Source of the DNA: Deltaproteobacteria bacterium
Lineage (GTDB): Bacteria; Myxococcota_A; UBA9042; DTJE01; S145-11
Direction of reading: 5' to 3'
DNA length: 33,126 bases
NCBI GenBank assembly: GCA_015493765.1
Contig: WGCQ01000032.1
Coordinates: 1-33,126, forward strand
Numbering within the stretch: position 1 is the stretch's first letter; every line of letters starts with the position of its first letter. The notes beneath the pieces were generated by a model that saw nothing but the letters and a program-made list of their open reading frames with translations, was not told the origin of the DNA and ran no database searches. Both the position numbers and the translations under genes were made by a program. Of this stretch, positions 24,212-31,822 are shown piece by piece.

Positions 24212-24915
24212 AGGCGGGCTCCGAATATGGCGGTTCCAACGCGTACCATGGTGGCACCTTCCTCGATCGCCTGTTCGAAATCATGGCTCATACCCATGGA
24301 CAGCTCTGTAACCAGGGATGTATCCACGTCCCTGGCTTCCAGAAAGGCCTTCATTTCCCGGAACAGCCGTGTCAGGTCCCTGAAAAACGGCCTGGCATCC
24401 TCCGGGTCATCTACCGCCGGTGGCACGCACATCAGGCCCCGAAGCACGCATTTCGACCGGGCCGCAGCCGCCAGGGCGAATTCGTTCAGGTCCCCCGGCG
24501 CAATGCCGCCTTTTTCAGGTTCCTCGCCTATATTCACCTCGATCAGGCAGTTTACCGGGCGTTCAAAGCGCCGTTCGATTTCGTTCAGCACGCGTTCGCG
24601 GTCCAGGGAATGGATCCACTGTACCCGGTTATTCAGGTATTTCACCTTTTTGGTCTGCAATTGACCTATGAAATGCCACGTTGGCCTGTAACCTGCGGCA
24701 GCCACCTGTTCGTATTTTGCCTGGAATTCCTGCACGTAGTTTTCACCCAGGTCGGTCAGGTCGGCATTGATGGCCTGGATGACCATATCCACGGGCTTTG
24801 TTTTGGTAACACCCACCAGGCGTACTGTGTTGGGGGGCCGACCACTCCTTTGGCATGCCGCATTGATCCTGCTCCGGACCACTGACAAATTTTTGTTCAA
24901 ATCCTGTTCAGACAT
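24208..24915 (-). CDS. yggS: YggS-family pyridoxal phosphate homeostasis protein
   Basis: This 235-aa PLP-binding protein has the alanine racemase N-terminal-like barrel. YggS/PLPBP proteins manage free PLP and affect amino acid pools; no enzymatic reaction is established. The PLP lysine is Lys38 in VGVTKTKP, and further blocks are LGENYVQEF, WHFIGQLQTKK (with the usual HxIGxLQ pattern), IEVNIGEEPEKGG and SMGMSHDFEQAIEEGATMVRVGTAIFG at the C-terminus. The ATG at 24915 shares one base with the maf stop (TGATG). A TTG three bases earlier is closer to the upstream AAGGAGG and may be used instead. Confidence 0.93.
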   Translation of the reverse strand: MSEQDLNKNLSVVRSRINAACQRSGRPPNTVRLVGVTKTKPVDMVIQAINADLTDLGENYVQEFQAKYEQVAAAGYRPTWHFIGQLQTKKVKYLNNRVQWIHSLDRERVLNEIERRFERPVNCLIEVNIGEEPEKGGIAPGDLNEFALAAAARSKCVLRGLMCVPPAVDDPEDARPFFRDLTRLFREMKAFLEARDVDTSLVTELSMGMSHDFEQAIEEGATMVRVGTAIFGARL

Positions 24916-25553
24916 CAAAAGGGCAGTACCTCCTTGGCACCCATTTCCTGCATCATTTCCACCACCTGGGCCAGCGGGAGGCCCACCACGTTCGTGTAGG
25001 ACCCGTTGATGCTGTCAATCATGTATGCCCCAACGCCCTGGATCGCATAGCCGCCCGCCTTGTCCAGTCCCTCGCCGGAGGCCACGTATTTTTCGATTTC
25101 CCCGTGGCTAAGTACCTTCATATGTACCTCGGTGGTAACGGCCTGCAATCCCTCCTTGTTTTTGTACATGTCGTACAGGCAGAATCCGGTCATCACTATG
25201 TGGGTACGTCCTGACAAGGCCTCCAACATGGCCGCTGCATCCTCCGGGTCCCTGGGTTTGCCGATGATCTGGCCTTCCAGTACCACCGCGGTATCAGCAC
25301 CCAGCACCCACCTGACCGGCGCGTCAAGCATGGAATTGGGCACATGTTTTTCAGGATACAGGGTTTGCCTGACACGCTCCACGGTGGCCAGGGTTTTGGC
25401 CCGGGCCATGCGTTTCACGTAATTGTCCGGGGATTCGCCCTCCATGGGCACTTCCTCGATCTCGGCAGGCGTGATCTTTACGGAAAAACCGCACCTTTCC
25501 AGTAATTCTTTTCTTCTGGGTGAAGCACTTGCCAATACGATAGACACCGCCAT
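24915..25553 (-). CDS. maf: Maf-family nucleotide pyrophosphatase
   Basis: This 212-aa Maf protein hydrolyses non-canonical or ordinary nucleoside triphosphates to monophosphates and is linked to septum formation and nucleotide-pool cleaning. SASPRR (9-14), GADTAV with Asp87, GKPRD (98-102) and LSGRTHIVMTG (113-123) are the family motifs; the usual TDT reads ADT. AGGAG six bases before the ATG fixes the start. It heads an operon with yggS and the GT-C-like gene. A weak promoter, TTTACA (25617-25612), 16 nt, TAAACT (25595-25590), lies upstream. Confidence 0.92.
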   Translation of the reverse strand: MAVSIVLASASPRRKELLERCGFSVKITPAEIEEVPMEGESPDNYVKRMARAKTLATVERVRQTLYPEKHVPNSMLDAPVRWVLGADTAVVLEGQIIGKPRDPEDAAAMLEALSGRTHIVMTGFCLYDMYKNKEGLQAVTTEVHMKVLSHGEIEKYVASGEGLDKAGGYAIQGVGAYMIDSINGSYTNVVGLPLAQVVEMMQEMGAKEVLPF

Positions 25554-25589
25554 AGCCGTCTCCTTTTAAGGCAGATTAAGGCGGATTCA

Positions 25590-25617
25590 AGTTTACATCA
25601 TTTTGGGATAGTGTAAA
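25590..25617 (-). promoter_or_regulatory. Candidate promoter of the maf operon
   Basis: On the minus strand TTTACA, a 16-nt spacer and TAAACT. The -35 box is directly preceded by CCTAAATTACC, a form of the dispersed repeat tip. Confidence 0.35.
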
Positions 25618-25681
25618 GGTAATTTAGGTGTTAGAGGATTAATTTGCGAACCCGGGGGTCTCCGTCCAATATTGATGACAT

Positions 25682-26176
25682 CTACACGCCAATATGGAGC
25701 ATATCCCAGTAAATAGATGCATCTTCTGTATTTTGCAGATTCTCTTTTTCCCTCTTTAAAATTTCGTAATGCTTCAATTCCATTTCCGAAAGTTTTAACA
25801 GCATCTTTTTTATGTCATGATCACTATAGAACCTTTCTGACAGGGCTGCATAGAATTCATGGGCAGATAGTTCAGCCTGCATTGCCTGGTTCATGATCTC
25901 GCTAAGGTGTACCATTTCATGTTCAATATGGATCGACGGAAGAGGAACCTTTGTCGTATTCGGAAGCAATATCTCCTTTTGCGGAAATAATCCTTTGTAG
26001 GCTTCTGTCAAATAGTCAGCGTGTTTTTCCTCTTCTTTGGCAAGGTCTTTCAGAAGGTCTTTCAATACGGCGTTTTCAATTTTATCGGCCAGGCCGGTAT
26101 AGATTGCCAATGCCTCTTTCTCGCTCTTTATGGCCGTTAACATAAGTTCCTCTATGGAAAATTCTTTCAGGTCCAT
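25682..26176 (-). CDS. Ferritin-like/rubrerythrin-type diiron protein
   Basis: This 164-aa all-helical protein has two helix-pair halves, each with a glutamate and an ExxH motif: Glu21 with E49-x-x-H52, and Glu102 or Glu107 with E133-x-x-H136. That is the diiron site of rubrerythrin-like proteins. There is no C-terminal rubredoxin domain. Likely roles are peroxide reduction or iron handling. AGGAGG six bases before the ATG supports the start. The gene is visibly richer in A and T than its neighbours (many AAA, GAA and TTT codons), which suggests recent acquisition or different codon selection. It is monocistronic and divergent from the next gene. Confidence 0.85.
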   Translation of the reverse strand: MDLKEFSIEELMLTAIKSEKEALAIYTGLADKIENAVLKDLLKDLAKEEEKHADYLTEAYKGLFPQKEILLPNTTKVPLPSIHIEHEMVHLSEIMNQAMQAELSAHEFYAALSERFYSDHDIKKMLLKLSEMELKHYEILKREKENLQNTEDASIYWDMLHIGV

Positions 26177-26203
26177 TTATATCCTCCTTTCAAAGTTGTT
26201 TTT

Positions 26204-26232
26204 AGTTTACATTTAAATCATTTCTTTTTCAA
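26204..26232 (-). promoter_or_regulatory. Candidate promoter of the ferritin-like gene
   Basis: On the minus strand TTGAAA (26232-26227), a 17-nt spacer and TAAACT (26209-26204), about 28 bp before the ATG. No obvious PerR or Fur-type palindrome overlaps it. Confidence 0.45.
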
Positions 26233-26246
26233 TTCTGAGGCATGGT

Positions 26247-26286
26247 CCCAAATTACCTTGTCCATCCTTTAGTCTCCGTGTTATAT
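26247..26286 (+). promoter_or_regulatory. Candidate promoter overlapping a dispersed repeat tip
   Basis: TTGTCC (26258-26263), a 17-nt spacer and TTATAT (26281-26286). The -35 box is the end of a CCCAAATTACCTTGTCC repeat tip. The downstream gene has AGGGG six bases before its ATG at 26302. Confidence 0.4.
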
Positions 26287-26301
26287 TGCCAGGGGTAAAA
26301 C

Positions 26302-27861
26302 ATGAAACGAAAAATCATCGTTGCCATCCTGATTATTGCGGCCTTTGTATCGTTCCAGCACTATGACAGGCGCATGGCCCCGGGAAACGAATTCCTGCGC
26401 TACATGGCAATGCTGGCGTGGAGTGAAAAGCACACACCCTACGTTGACCCTGTGTTTACGGCCCTGTTCCCAGGCTGGAAAGACGGTCATAATGTGCCCA
26501 ATGTGGATGTTGCCGAATATCACGGACATTACTATTTGGACAAGGCACCTGGGCTATCCATACTGGGCATGATGTTGCATCCGGTCATCAGGTTGTTCCT
26601 GAATCCCTTTCGACAGGGCTGGATAGAACTACAGATGCTTACATTCCTGTTGGTCACATTGCCGGCACTGTTGTTTTTGTACTTCGTGTTATTCAAAGGC
26701 AGGGACGATTTCGCCGTACTGACCGTGTTTGCACTTGGAACACCATTCATCCTGTATGCTACGGTTTTTTTCGGTATCCTGCCGGCTGGCATTGCTGCGT
26801 ATGCCGGCTATACGCTTGCAACCAAAAACGGACGCCCCTTTTGGGGCGGGTTGCTGGTCAGCGCCGCCGTCCTACTGGAATACCCTGCCTTTGCCCTGGT
26901 TGCGGCAATCAGTTTGGTAATACTGCTACGGCCCGGGCCCTGGCGCCAGAAATTACTGTTTTTCACGGGCTATATACCCACCGTCCTTCTTCAAATATTG
27001 TACAACATTGTGGTCCTGGGCGGCGTTTTTGTGATGTCCTATTCACACAAATTCAACCCCAGGTTTGCGCGGATTATGGGCACCGGTTTGTTCGGTTTCG
27101 AATATCCGACACTTCATCGCCTGTACGGCCTGATGCTGTCCACAGAACGGGGTTTATTTTTTCTGTCACCCGTTCTGATATTCTCTTTTGCCATGTTTTA
27201 TAAGCCATTACGTCACGGTATAAGGGACTTTGCAAAACAATGGGACAAGGCTTTAATCTTTTTGATCACCCTGATCATTATCAGCGGCTTTGTTGACTGG
27301 AAGGCGGGTGCATCGGCAGGCCCAAGGCACCTGATCGACCTGCTGCCGTTCATGGCGGAACCCCTTGAAAGAGGCATCACGTACATACGCCAGTGGGCTG
27401 CAGGACGATTTGCCGTCCTGCTTACTGGTATCTTTTCCATGTTCCAGGTCCTTGTTACGCAATCCACTTTATTTTATCACTCGTTTACGGTCAGCAACCC
27501 TTTGTATCACGAAGTGATACCAATGCTGTTGAGTGGCTGTGGATATTTTACGGTGTTTTCATCCGTGCCACAGGTTGGGAAAGTCCTGCTGTTCATACTG
27601 CTGGCGTATGCAGGCATCGTCCTTGCCGTGGAATTGTCCGGTATTCACCACCCGGTTAAGGCACTATCAGGATTTGTCCTTGCATCAGTGCTGGTCGGCC
27701 TTGTTGCCCTGTCCTTGAACACGCTTGGCGATGGTACCGCCACTGGCCGGCATACGGTGGAAAGACAACTAACACAGGTATGGTGGTGCAAGGTAAAGGC
27801 ACCTGCCCGACAGTGGTTGGACCTGGGTATTGGGACAGGACGCGAAAGGAAGACACCTTGA
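26302..27861 (+). CDS. Polytopic membrane protein, probable GT-C-type glycosyltransferase
   Basis: This 519-aa protein has an N-terminal hydrophobic helix and about ten further membrane segments. The first large outer loop contains HGHYYLDKAPGLS; a DKAPG signature is typical of family 39-like membrane glycosyltransferases and their relatives. A second polar loop (DWKAGASAGPRHLIDLLPF near 333-351) resembles the GPR/H block seen in such proteins. It probably modifies lipids, proteins or polysaccharides at the outer face of the inner membrane; donor and acceptor are unknown. It appears monocistronic. The last 40 residues are hydrophilic. Confidence 0.7.
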   Translation: MKRKIIVAILIIAAFVSFQHYDRRMAPGNEFLRYMAMLAWSEKHTPYVDPVFTALFPGWKDGHNVPNVDVAEYHGHYYLDKAPGLSILGMMLHPVIRLFLNPFRQGWIELQMLTFLLVTLPALLFLYFVLFKGRDDFAVLTVFALGTPFILYATVFFGILPAGIAAYAGYTLATKNGRPFWGGLLVSAAVLLEYPAFALVAAISLVILLRPGPWRQKLLFFTGYIPTVLLQILYNIVVLGGVFVMSYSHKFNPRFARIMGTGLFGFEYPTLHRLYGLMLSTERGLFFLSPVLIFSFAMFYKPLRHGIRDFAKQWDKALIFLITLIIISGFVDWKAGASAGPRHLIDLLPFMAEPLERGITYIRQWAAGRFAVLLTGIFSMFQVLVTQSTLFYHSFTVSNPLYHEVIPMLLSGCGYFTVFSSVPQVGKVLLFILLAYAGIVLAVELSGIHHPVKALSGFVLASVLVGLVALSLNTLGDGTATGRHTVERQLTQVWWCKVKAPARQWLDLGIGTGRERKTP

Positions 27862-27901
27862 CCACTGGCAAAGACGTGGTGCCCAAAGGATGAGGGTGTG
27901 T

Positions 27902-27972
27902 AAAGTCGTTATATTACACAAAAGATATTTAGTCCTGTGTCGTAACATATTGAATTTACACAATATTAGTAG
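27902..27972. repeat. Dispersed repeat with GTCGTTATATTACACAA (copy 2)
   Basis: Second copy of the repeat at 12934-13004. It starts AAAGTCGTTATATTACACAA and ends TGAATTTACACAATATTAG, in the same orientation. It follows a GAGGGTGTG tag at 27891. Confidence 0.65.
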
Positions 27973-27990
27973 AGACTGATTCTAATCCCG

Positions 27991-28017
27991 TCCTCAAATT
28001 TGGTAGGTAATTTGGGG
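27991..28017 (-). repeat. Tip of the CCCAAATTACC dispersed repeat
   Basis: On the minus strand this reads CCCCAAATTACCTACCAAAT then TTGAGGA, matching the left tip of the element at 7511 including the TTTGAGGA extension. It lies just upstream of the palindrome controlling the Fur-family gene. Confidence 0.6.
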
Positions 28018-28028
28018 TAATTTCGGTC

Positions 28029-28057
28029 TTGCAATTCGATTGCAAAAAGACTATCTT
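28029..28057 (+). promoter_or_regulatory. Palindromic operator and promoter of the Fur-family operon
   Basis: TTGCAATTCGATTGCAA (28029-28045) is a perfect 7-3-7 palindrome. Its left half supplies TTGCAA as a -35 box, and TATCTT (28052-28057) follows after 17 nt as a -10 box. A repressor bound to the palindrome would block RNA polymerase. The likely binder is the Fur-family protein encoded next, but this is inferred from position. Confidence 0.6.
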
Positions 28058-28074
28058 GCGTTTTGGAGGTTTGC

Positions 28075-28521
28075 ATGGAGACTGCAAAAATCTTACATTC
28101 CGTTGGCCTGCGCAGTACTCAGGCCAGGCAGGTTGTATTGCAATTTCTTCTGTCCACTGGACAGCCGCTATCTCACCAGGAACTGGAGAAACAGCCGGCA
28201 TTGGAGCATATTGACCGTGTTACGATCTACCGTACACTGGAAAGCCTGCACAAGGCAGGGCTTGTACGCCGCATACGGGGTCTGGACGGGGTATGGCGTT
28301 TTTGTGCGGTGCCGCAAAAATCCGTTGGATGCCCTGGAAACCACCCACATTTTTTGTGTGTATCCTGCGGCCGTATGACTTGCCTGAAGGGCCAGGAGAT
28401 GCCCTGGGTTGACGTACCTGATGGCGCCACTGTCCTGGGCAAGCAGTTGCTGGTGTATGGACTGTGCCCTGATTGCGCCGCGCAGGGGAAAGGCGCTCCG
28501 TCGCTGGACTGGGAGTCGTGA
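28075..28521 (+). CDS. Fur-family transcriptional regulator (Zur-like)
   Basis: This 148-aa protein has a winged helix domain (about 10-75, recognition helix DRVTIYRTLESL) and a dimerisation domain with two CxxC pairs, Cys95/98 and Cys131/134, forming the structural zinc site. The regulatory segment NHPHFLCVSCG (89-99) has fewer histidines than typical HHxHF motifs, so the sensed metal cannot be named; zinc is plausible, iron, manganese or peroxide possible. GGAGG five bases before the ATG at 28075 supports this start. It is the first gene of an overlapping operon for two membrane proteins and a TonB receptor, so it probably represses a metal or metal-complex uptake system and itself. Confidence 0.9.
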   Translation: METAKILHSVGLRSTQARQVVLQFLLSTGQPLSHQELEKQPALEHIDRVTIYRTLESLHKAGLVRRIRGLDGVWRFCAVPQKSVGCPGNHPHFLCVSCGRMTCLKGQEMPWVDVPDGATVLGKQLLVYGLCPDCAAQGKGAPSLDWES

Positions 28522-29174
28522 TGGCAACAAGGACCACGGGTGCCGGTTTGCTTGCACCTGGTACGAAATCCGAAAAGAAAGACCTGTTTTATGCGTTTGC
28601 CGCCGCATTCGGTGCCCTGTGGGGTACGATCGAGATTACCCTGGGCGCATTCCTGCATACGTTGAGGCTCCCTTTTGCCGGTATCCTGTTGTCCGCACTG
28701 GCAGCCGCAATACTTGTGGGCGAAAGGCAATTACTGCCACGTCGGGGACTGAGTCTTGCCACCGGGGTTGTGGCCGCCATGTGCAAATCCATATCACCGG
28801 GAGGCATCATACTGAGCCCCATGATTGCCATCATCTTTGAATCCGTGGCCGTTGAGATTGCATTGTCAATCGCACCTCGTACCGCCTTTGCATCGGCCCT
28901 GAGTGGTGCCCTGTGTACGGCCTGGTCCGCATTCCAGGGTATCCTGTTTCAGTACATCTTTTACGGCAAGGGTGTGATAGACCTCTACGTGGCATTGCTT
29001 CACAAGACAACCGGATGGTTGGGTATTTCCGCCAGTGCGGGATGGTGGGCCTTGTGGGTGCTGTTGTTTGTAATCGTGGGTGTTGGTGCTGCTGGAGGCA
29101 TTGCGGGCAGGCAAATCGGCAGGCAGGCCGGGGCCAGGCTGGAATCCGCAGCATCCCAGGGGATGGCGGCATGA
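28521..29174 (+). CDS. Small polytopic membrane protein, ECF transporter S-component-like
   Basis: This 217-aa protein has five or six hydrophobic segments. The layout (FGALWGTIEITLGAFLHTL, then LLSALAAAILVG, SPGGIILSPMIAIIFESVAVEI, then two more spans) resembles substrate-binding S components of energy-coupling factor transporters. It lacks the Met-His N-terminus that CbiM and NikM need for cobalt or nickel, so it is not a plain CbiM. The ATG shares one base with the fur stop (TGATG) and GGGAG lies five bases upstream. The C-terminus overlaps the next gene by 4 nt. The substrate is unknown; regulation by a Fur-family protein and linkage to a TonB receptor suggest a metal or metal chelate. 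Confidence 0.6.
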   Translation: MATRTTGAGLLAPGTKSEKKDLFYAFAAAFGALWGTIEITLGAFLHTLRLPFAGILLSALAAAILVGERQLLPRRGLSLATGVVAAMCKSISPGGIILSPMIAIIFESVAVEIALSIAPRTAFASALSGALCTAWSAFQGILFQYIFYGKGVIDLYVALLHKTTGWLGISASAGWWALWVLLFVIVGVGAAGGIAGRQIGRQAGARLESAASQGMAA

Positions 29175-29776
29175 CCCTGCGACACCGGCACAAGATGCTG
29201 GGAACCCTGGCCCTGCTGTGTATTGGCCTCCAGGTGAAGGGCACGCTTGTCATGGCAGGTCTTGCGTTGACCTTGTGGTTATCCGGGCTCGTCCTGTTTG
29301 ACCGCACCAGTTTGAAACGGTTCTGGATGCCGCGTTTCTGGCTGTTCAGCATCCTGCTGGCTGTGGGCAGCGGGTTGCTGCTGGGTAAAACGGATATCCA
29401 CTTACTGGGGCTCGGATTTTCCTTGGCAGGATTGAATGCTGGCGCACTCATGGTCCTGCGAGGGGCATTCGTGTTCGCCCTTACGTCCTGGGCCAGCAGG
29501 AACATTGATTATTTGGCGCTACAAAAGGTGGCCGCCAGGCTCGGCATCTCCCGCCTGGCAGCCGCTGTGCCAGTGGCAATGCATCTGTTGCCAGAATTGC
29601 AAACCGTGGTATCCAGGCACCTAACCGAGGACAAAAAACACAAGATCAGCATACATGAAACAGCGGTGGCGTTGTTTTGTTATACCGCGACACTGGCCAT
29701 GGACATGTCATTGAATACCGAGGCCGGTTACAGGATGAAAATACCAAGAAAGGGTGATGACAGGCATTGGGATTAG
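29171..29776 (+). CDS. Membrane protein, possibly a divergent ECF T component
   Basis: This 201-aa protein has about four hydrophobic segments in its first 120 residues and a C-terminal cytoplasmic part. The order of features (ALMVLRGAFVFALTSWASRN, then LQKVAARLGISRLAAAVPVAM and HLLPELQTV) recalls CbiQ/EcfT proteins, where a short helix and an Arg-containing motif contact the ATPase, but the classic Ala-Arg-Gly coupling motifs are not clear. It is coupled to the S-like gene (ATGA overlap) and overlaps the TonB receptor gene by 20 nt. No ATPase gene is present in the operon, so a shared ATPase encoded elsewhere is required if this is an ECF transporter. I rejected an ATG at 28913, which would run through the S-like gene. 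Confidence 0.5.
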   Translation: MTLRHRHKMLGTLALLCIGLQVKGTLVMAGLALTLWLSGLVLFDRTSLKRFWMPRFWLFSILLAVGSGLLLGKTDIHLLGLGFSLAGLNAGALMVLRGAFVFALTSWASRNIDYLALQKVAARLGISRLAAAVPVAMHLLPELQTVVSRHLTEDKKHKISIHETAVALFCYTATLAMDMSLNTEAGYRMKIPRKGDDRHWD

Positions 29777-31793
29777 ACGAAATCTGTACGCCGGATTATG
29801 TGCAGTGGTTCTGGCGTTCCTGCCGGTTTCGCAGACGGCATGGGCGAAACATGCGCAGGCGAAACACCACAAAAAAAACTTGAAGGGCTCGGAGTCCCGT
29901 ATCTACGAGTTGCCTGGCGTGGTAATACATGAAAGGGAAGGCAAGCGCAGGCGCAATATAAACAGGATAGACCGGGACGAACTGGTTCGATGGGATGCAA
30001 AAAGCGTGGCCGACGCACTGGGGCTCCTGCCCGCCTTGCAAGTCACCACGGGCAGACGGGGGGAATACACGTTTTACCTGCGCGGGTTCGACCAGCGCCA
30101 GGTCAAGGTGTTGATCGACGGTGCGCCTGCTTACGTCCCTTACGACGGGCAATTGGACCTTAACATGGTGCCCTCGGAGATAGTTGACCATGTAACGGTG
30201 GTGAATGGACCTGGTTCCGTTTTATACGGACCTGACGGGCTGGGTGGGGTGATCAATATTGTGACTAGGAAGCCCGGTAATGGGCCTGCGGCCGAGGTGA
30301 TGCTGGAAAAGGGCAGGGCAGGTGGATTGCGGTTACACGGGTTTCACACGTATCGTACAGGGCCTGTGGCCTGGTTGGTGCACGGCGGGCTGGAACGTAG
30401 CCAGGGCTTCTTCCTGTCATCCTCGTTCAAACCGACACGCAGCGAGGATGGCGGGCTACGCAATAACAGTGACAAGGGGGCATACGACCTGGGTACAGGC
30501 GTTAGGGTTCACCTTGCCAAGGGCCACGAACTGCTTGCAAGGGCCAACTATATCAAGGCGAACCGTGGGGTGCCGCCCAGTACAACAGATACCAGGTTGA
30601 GATTCTGGCGCTTTACGGACTGGGAATACTCGAATTTTTCCCTGGGGCATCATGGTCGGTACAGTAACGCCTTGGACATGGATGAATTGCTGTACGGTGC
30701 CTTGTTTGATAACCTGTTGGACAGTTTCGATAACGCCGACTATACCACACAGACCACAAAAAAGGCGTTTCATTCGTGGTACCATGACCGCAGCGTGGGC
30801 GGCAGGATTCGACTCCGTTATTCGTGGGTAAAAACGCCATGGGGCCCAACTCTTTTCAGGCTGTGGTTGTCCAGCCAGTACGATTACCACGGTGAAACCT
30901 GGAAGACAAATGGTACAAGGACCTATCACCGTATGCTGATCACCGTGGGACCCGAGGTGCAGGCGCGTTTTTCCAGGCGATGGCTCATGCTGGCGGGGGT
31001 GCAGGCTGACGTGGAGGTGCCAGGTCAGGGCCAGGATGTCAGGCTTGGACTCGGCCCTATGCTGTCGGTCCGGTTCCGTCCTGTCGAACGCATGGCATTG
31101 CAGGTTACCGTAGCCCGGCGTACCCGATTCCCTACGCTGCGCGAACGTTTTTCAGGGGCACTGGGCGTCAGGATACCTGACCCGGGCCTGCATCCGGAAC
31201 ATGCATGGCATTTTGGGTTGGATTATTCATGGCGGCCGTTGCGTATGTTGAATCTACAGGTGTCGGCATTTGATGCAGAGGTTGGAGACCTGATAGAGGA
31301 TGTCCCCCTGGGCAACGGCAAGGACCAGTTGCAGAACATCGGCAAGGCTCGGATGCTGGGGGTGTCCACGTATTTCGAAATCAGACCGTGGCATTGGCTG
31401 TATTTTAATGCCGGCTACACGTTTTTGCTCGCCCGACGGACGGACAGGATGCAAAATGCCCGATTGCAGTACAGGCCGGCACACAAGGCAGTCTTTAACC
31501 TGGTTGCGAGGCCCGGGACCTGGATTAGTGCCTCCATGTGCCTGGTCATTGTCGGTCCTCGACCGTACCAGGACCCTGAGACTTTGAAGTGGGGCAGGCT
31601 TGGTACGTACTACGTGTGGAATGCGAGGGTGGAATTCAGGCCTGTATCCACGGTCAGTTTGTGGATTGCGGCACAAAACATGCTTGACATGAATTATCAA
31701 ACGCAATACGGTTTTCCGGCCTCGGGCTGGCAGGTGTGGGTGGGGTTGCGAGCGGCATATCCGCGATTGTCAAATTTGAGGACAAGGTACTGA
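29757..31793 (+). CDS. TonB-dependent outer-membrane receptor
   Basis: This 678-aa protein has a signal peptide (1-30, ending TAWA), a short His/Lys-rich stretch (KHAQAKHHKK, 31-40), a possible TonB box (ELPGVVIHE, 51-59), a plug domain (about 65-180: RDELVRWDAKSVADAL, then FYLRGFDQRQVKVLIDG and GPGSVLYGPDGLGGVINIVTR) and a beta-barrel. It imports a ligand across the outer membrane with TonB energy. Operon context suggests a metal or chelate passed on to the ECF-like proteins. The barrel plausibly ends at VWVGLRAAY; the last residues (SNLRTRY) are encoded by a dispersed repeat shared with 7521 and 19572, so the C-terminus seems altered by an insertion. A GTG one codon upstream is an alternative start. 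Confidence 0.92.
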   Translation: MTGIGIRRNLYAGLCAVVLAFLPVSQTAWAKHAQAKHHKKNLKGSESRIYELPGVVIHEREGKRRRNINRIDRDELVRWDAKSVADALGLLPALQVTTGRRGEYTFYLRGFDQRQVKVLIDGAPAYVPYDGQLDLNMVPSEIVDHVTVVNGPGSVLYGPDGLGGVINIVTRKPGNGPAAEVMLEKGRAGGLRLHGFHTYRTGPVAWLVHGGLERSQGFFLSSSFKPTRSEDGGLRNNSDKGAYDLGTGVRVHLAKGHELLARANYIKANRGVPPSTTDTRLRFWRFTDWEYSNFSLGHHGRYSNALDMDELLYGALFDNLLDSFDNADYTTQTTKKAFHSWYHDRSVGGRIRLRYSWVKTPWGPTLFRLWLSSQYDYHGETWKTNGTRTYHRMLITVGPEVQARFSRRWLMLAGVQADVEVPGQGQDVRLGLGPMLSVRFRPVERMALQVTVARRTRFPTLRERFSGALGVRIPDPGLHPEHAWHFGLDYSWRPLRMLNLQVSAFDAEVGDLIEDVPLGNGKDQLQNIGKARMLGVSTYFEIRPWHWLYFNAGYTFLLARRTDRMQNARLQYRPAHKAVFNLVARPGTWISASMCLVIVGPRPYQDPETLKWGRLGTYYVWNARVEFRPVSTVSLWIAAQNMLDMNYQTQYGFPASGWQVWVGLRAAYPRLSNLRTRY

Positions 31794-31815
31794 ATGTGGT
31801 TCAGGTGCAAGGAAG
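31768..31815 (+). repeat. Dispersed repeat fragment across the TonB receptor stop and the mnmA leader
   Basis: TGTCAAATTTGAGGACAAGG matches 7522 and 19573, and the similarity continues with gaps through CTGAATGTGGTTCAGGTGCA and AGGAA. It encodes the final residues and stop of the receptor gene and the AAGGA that serves as mnmA ribosome binding site. Confidence 0.65.
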
Positions 31816-31822
31816 TTCCTTT

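Noticed and set aside
27850-27895. Terminator hairpin ACCAC/GTGGT after the 26302-27861 gene
   Set aside because: Only a five-base stem with a ten-base loop and no T-run; not enough to call.
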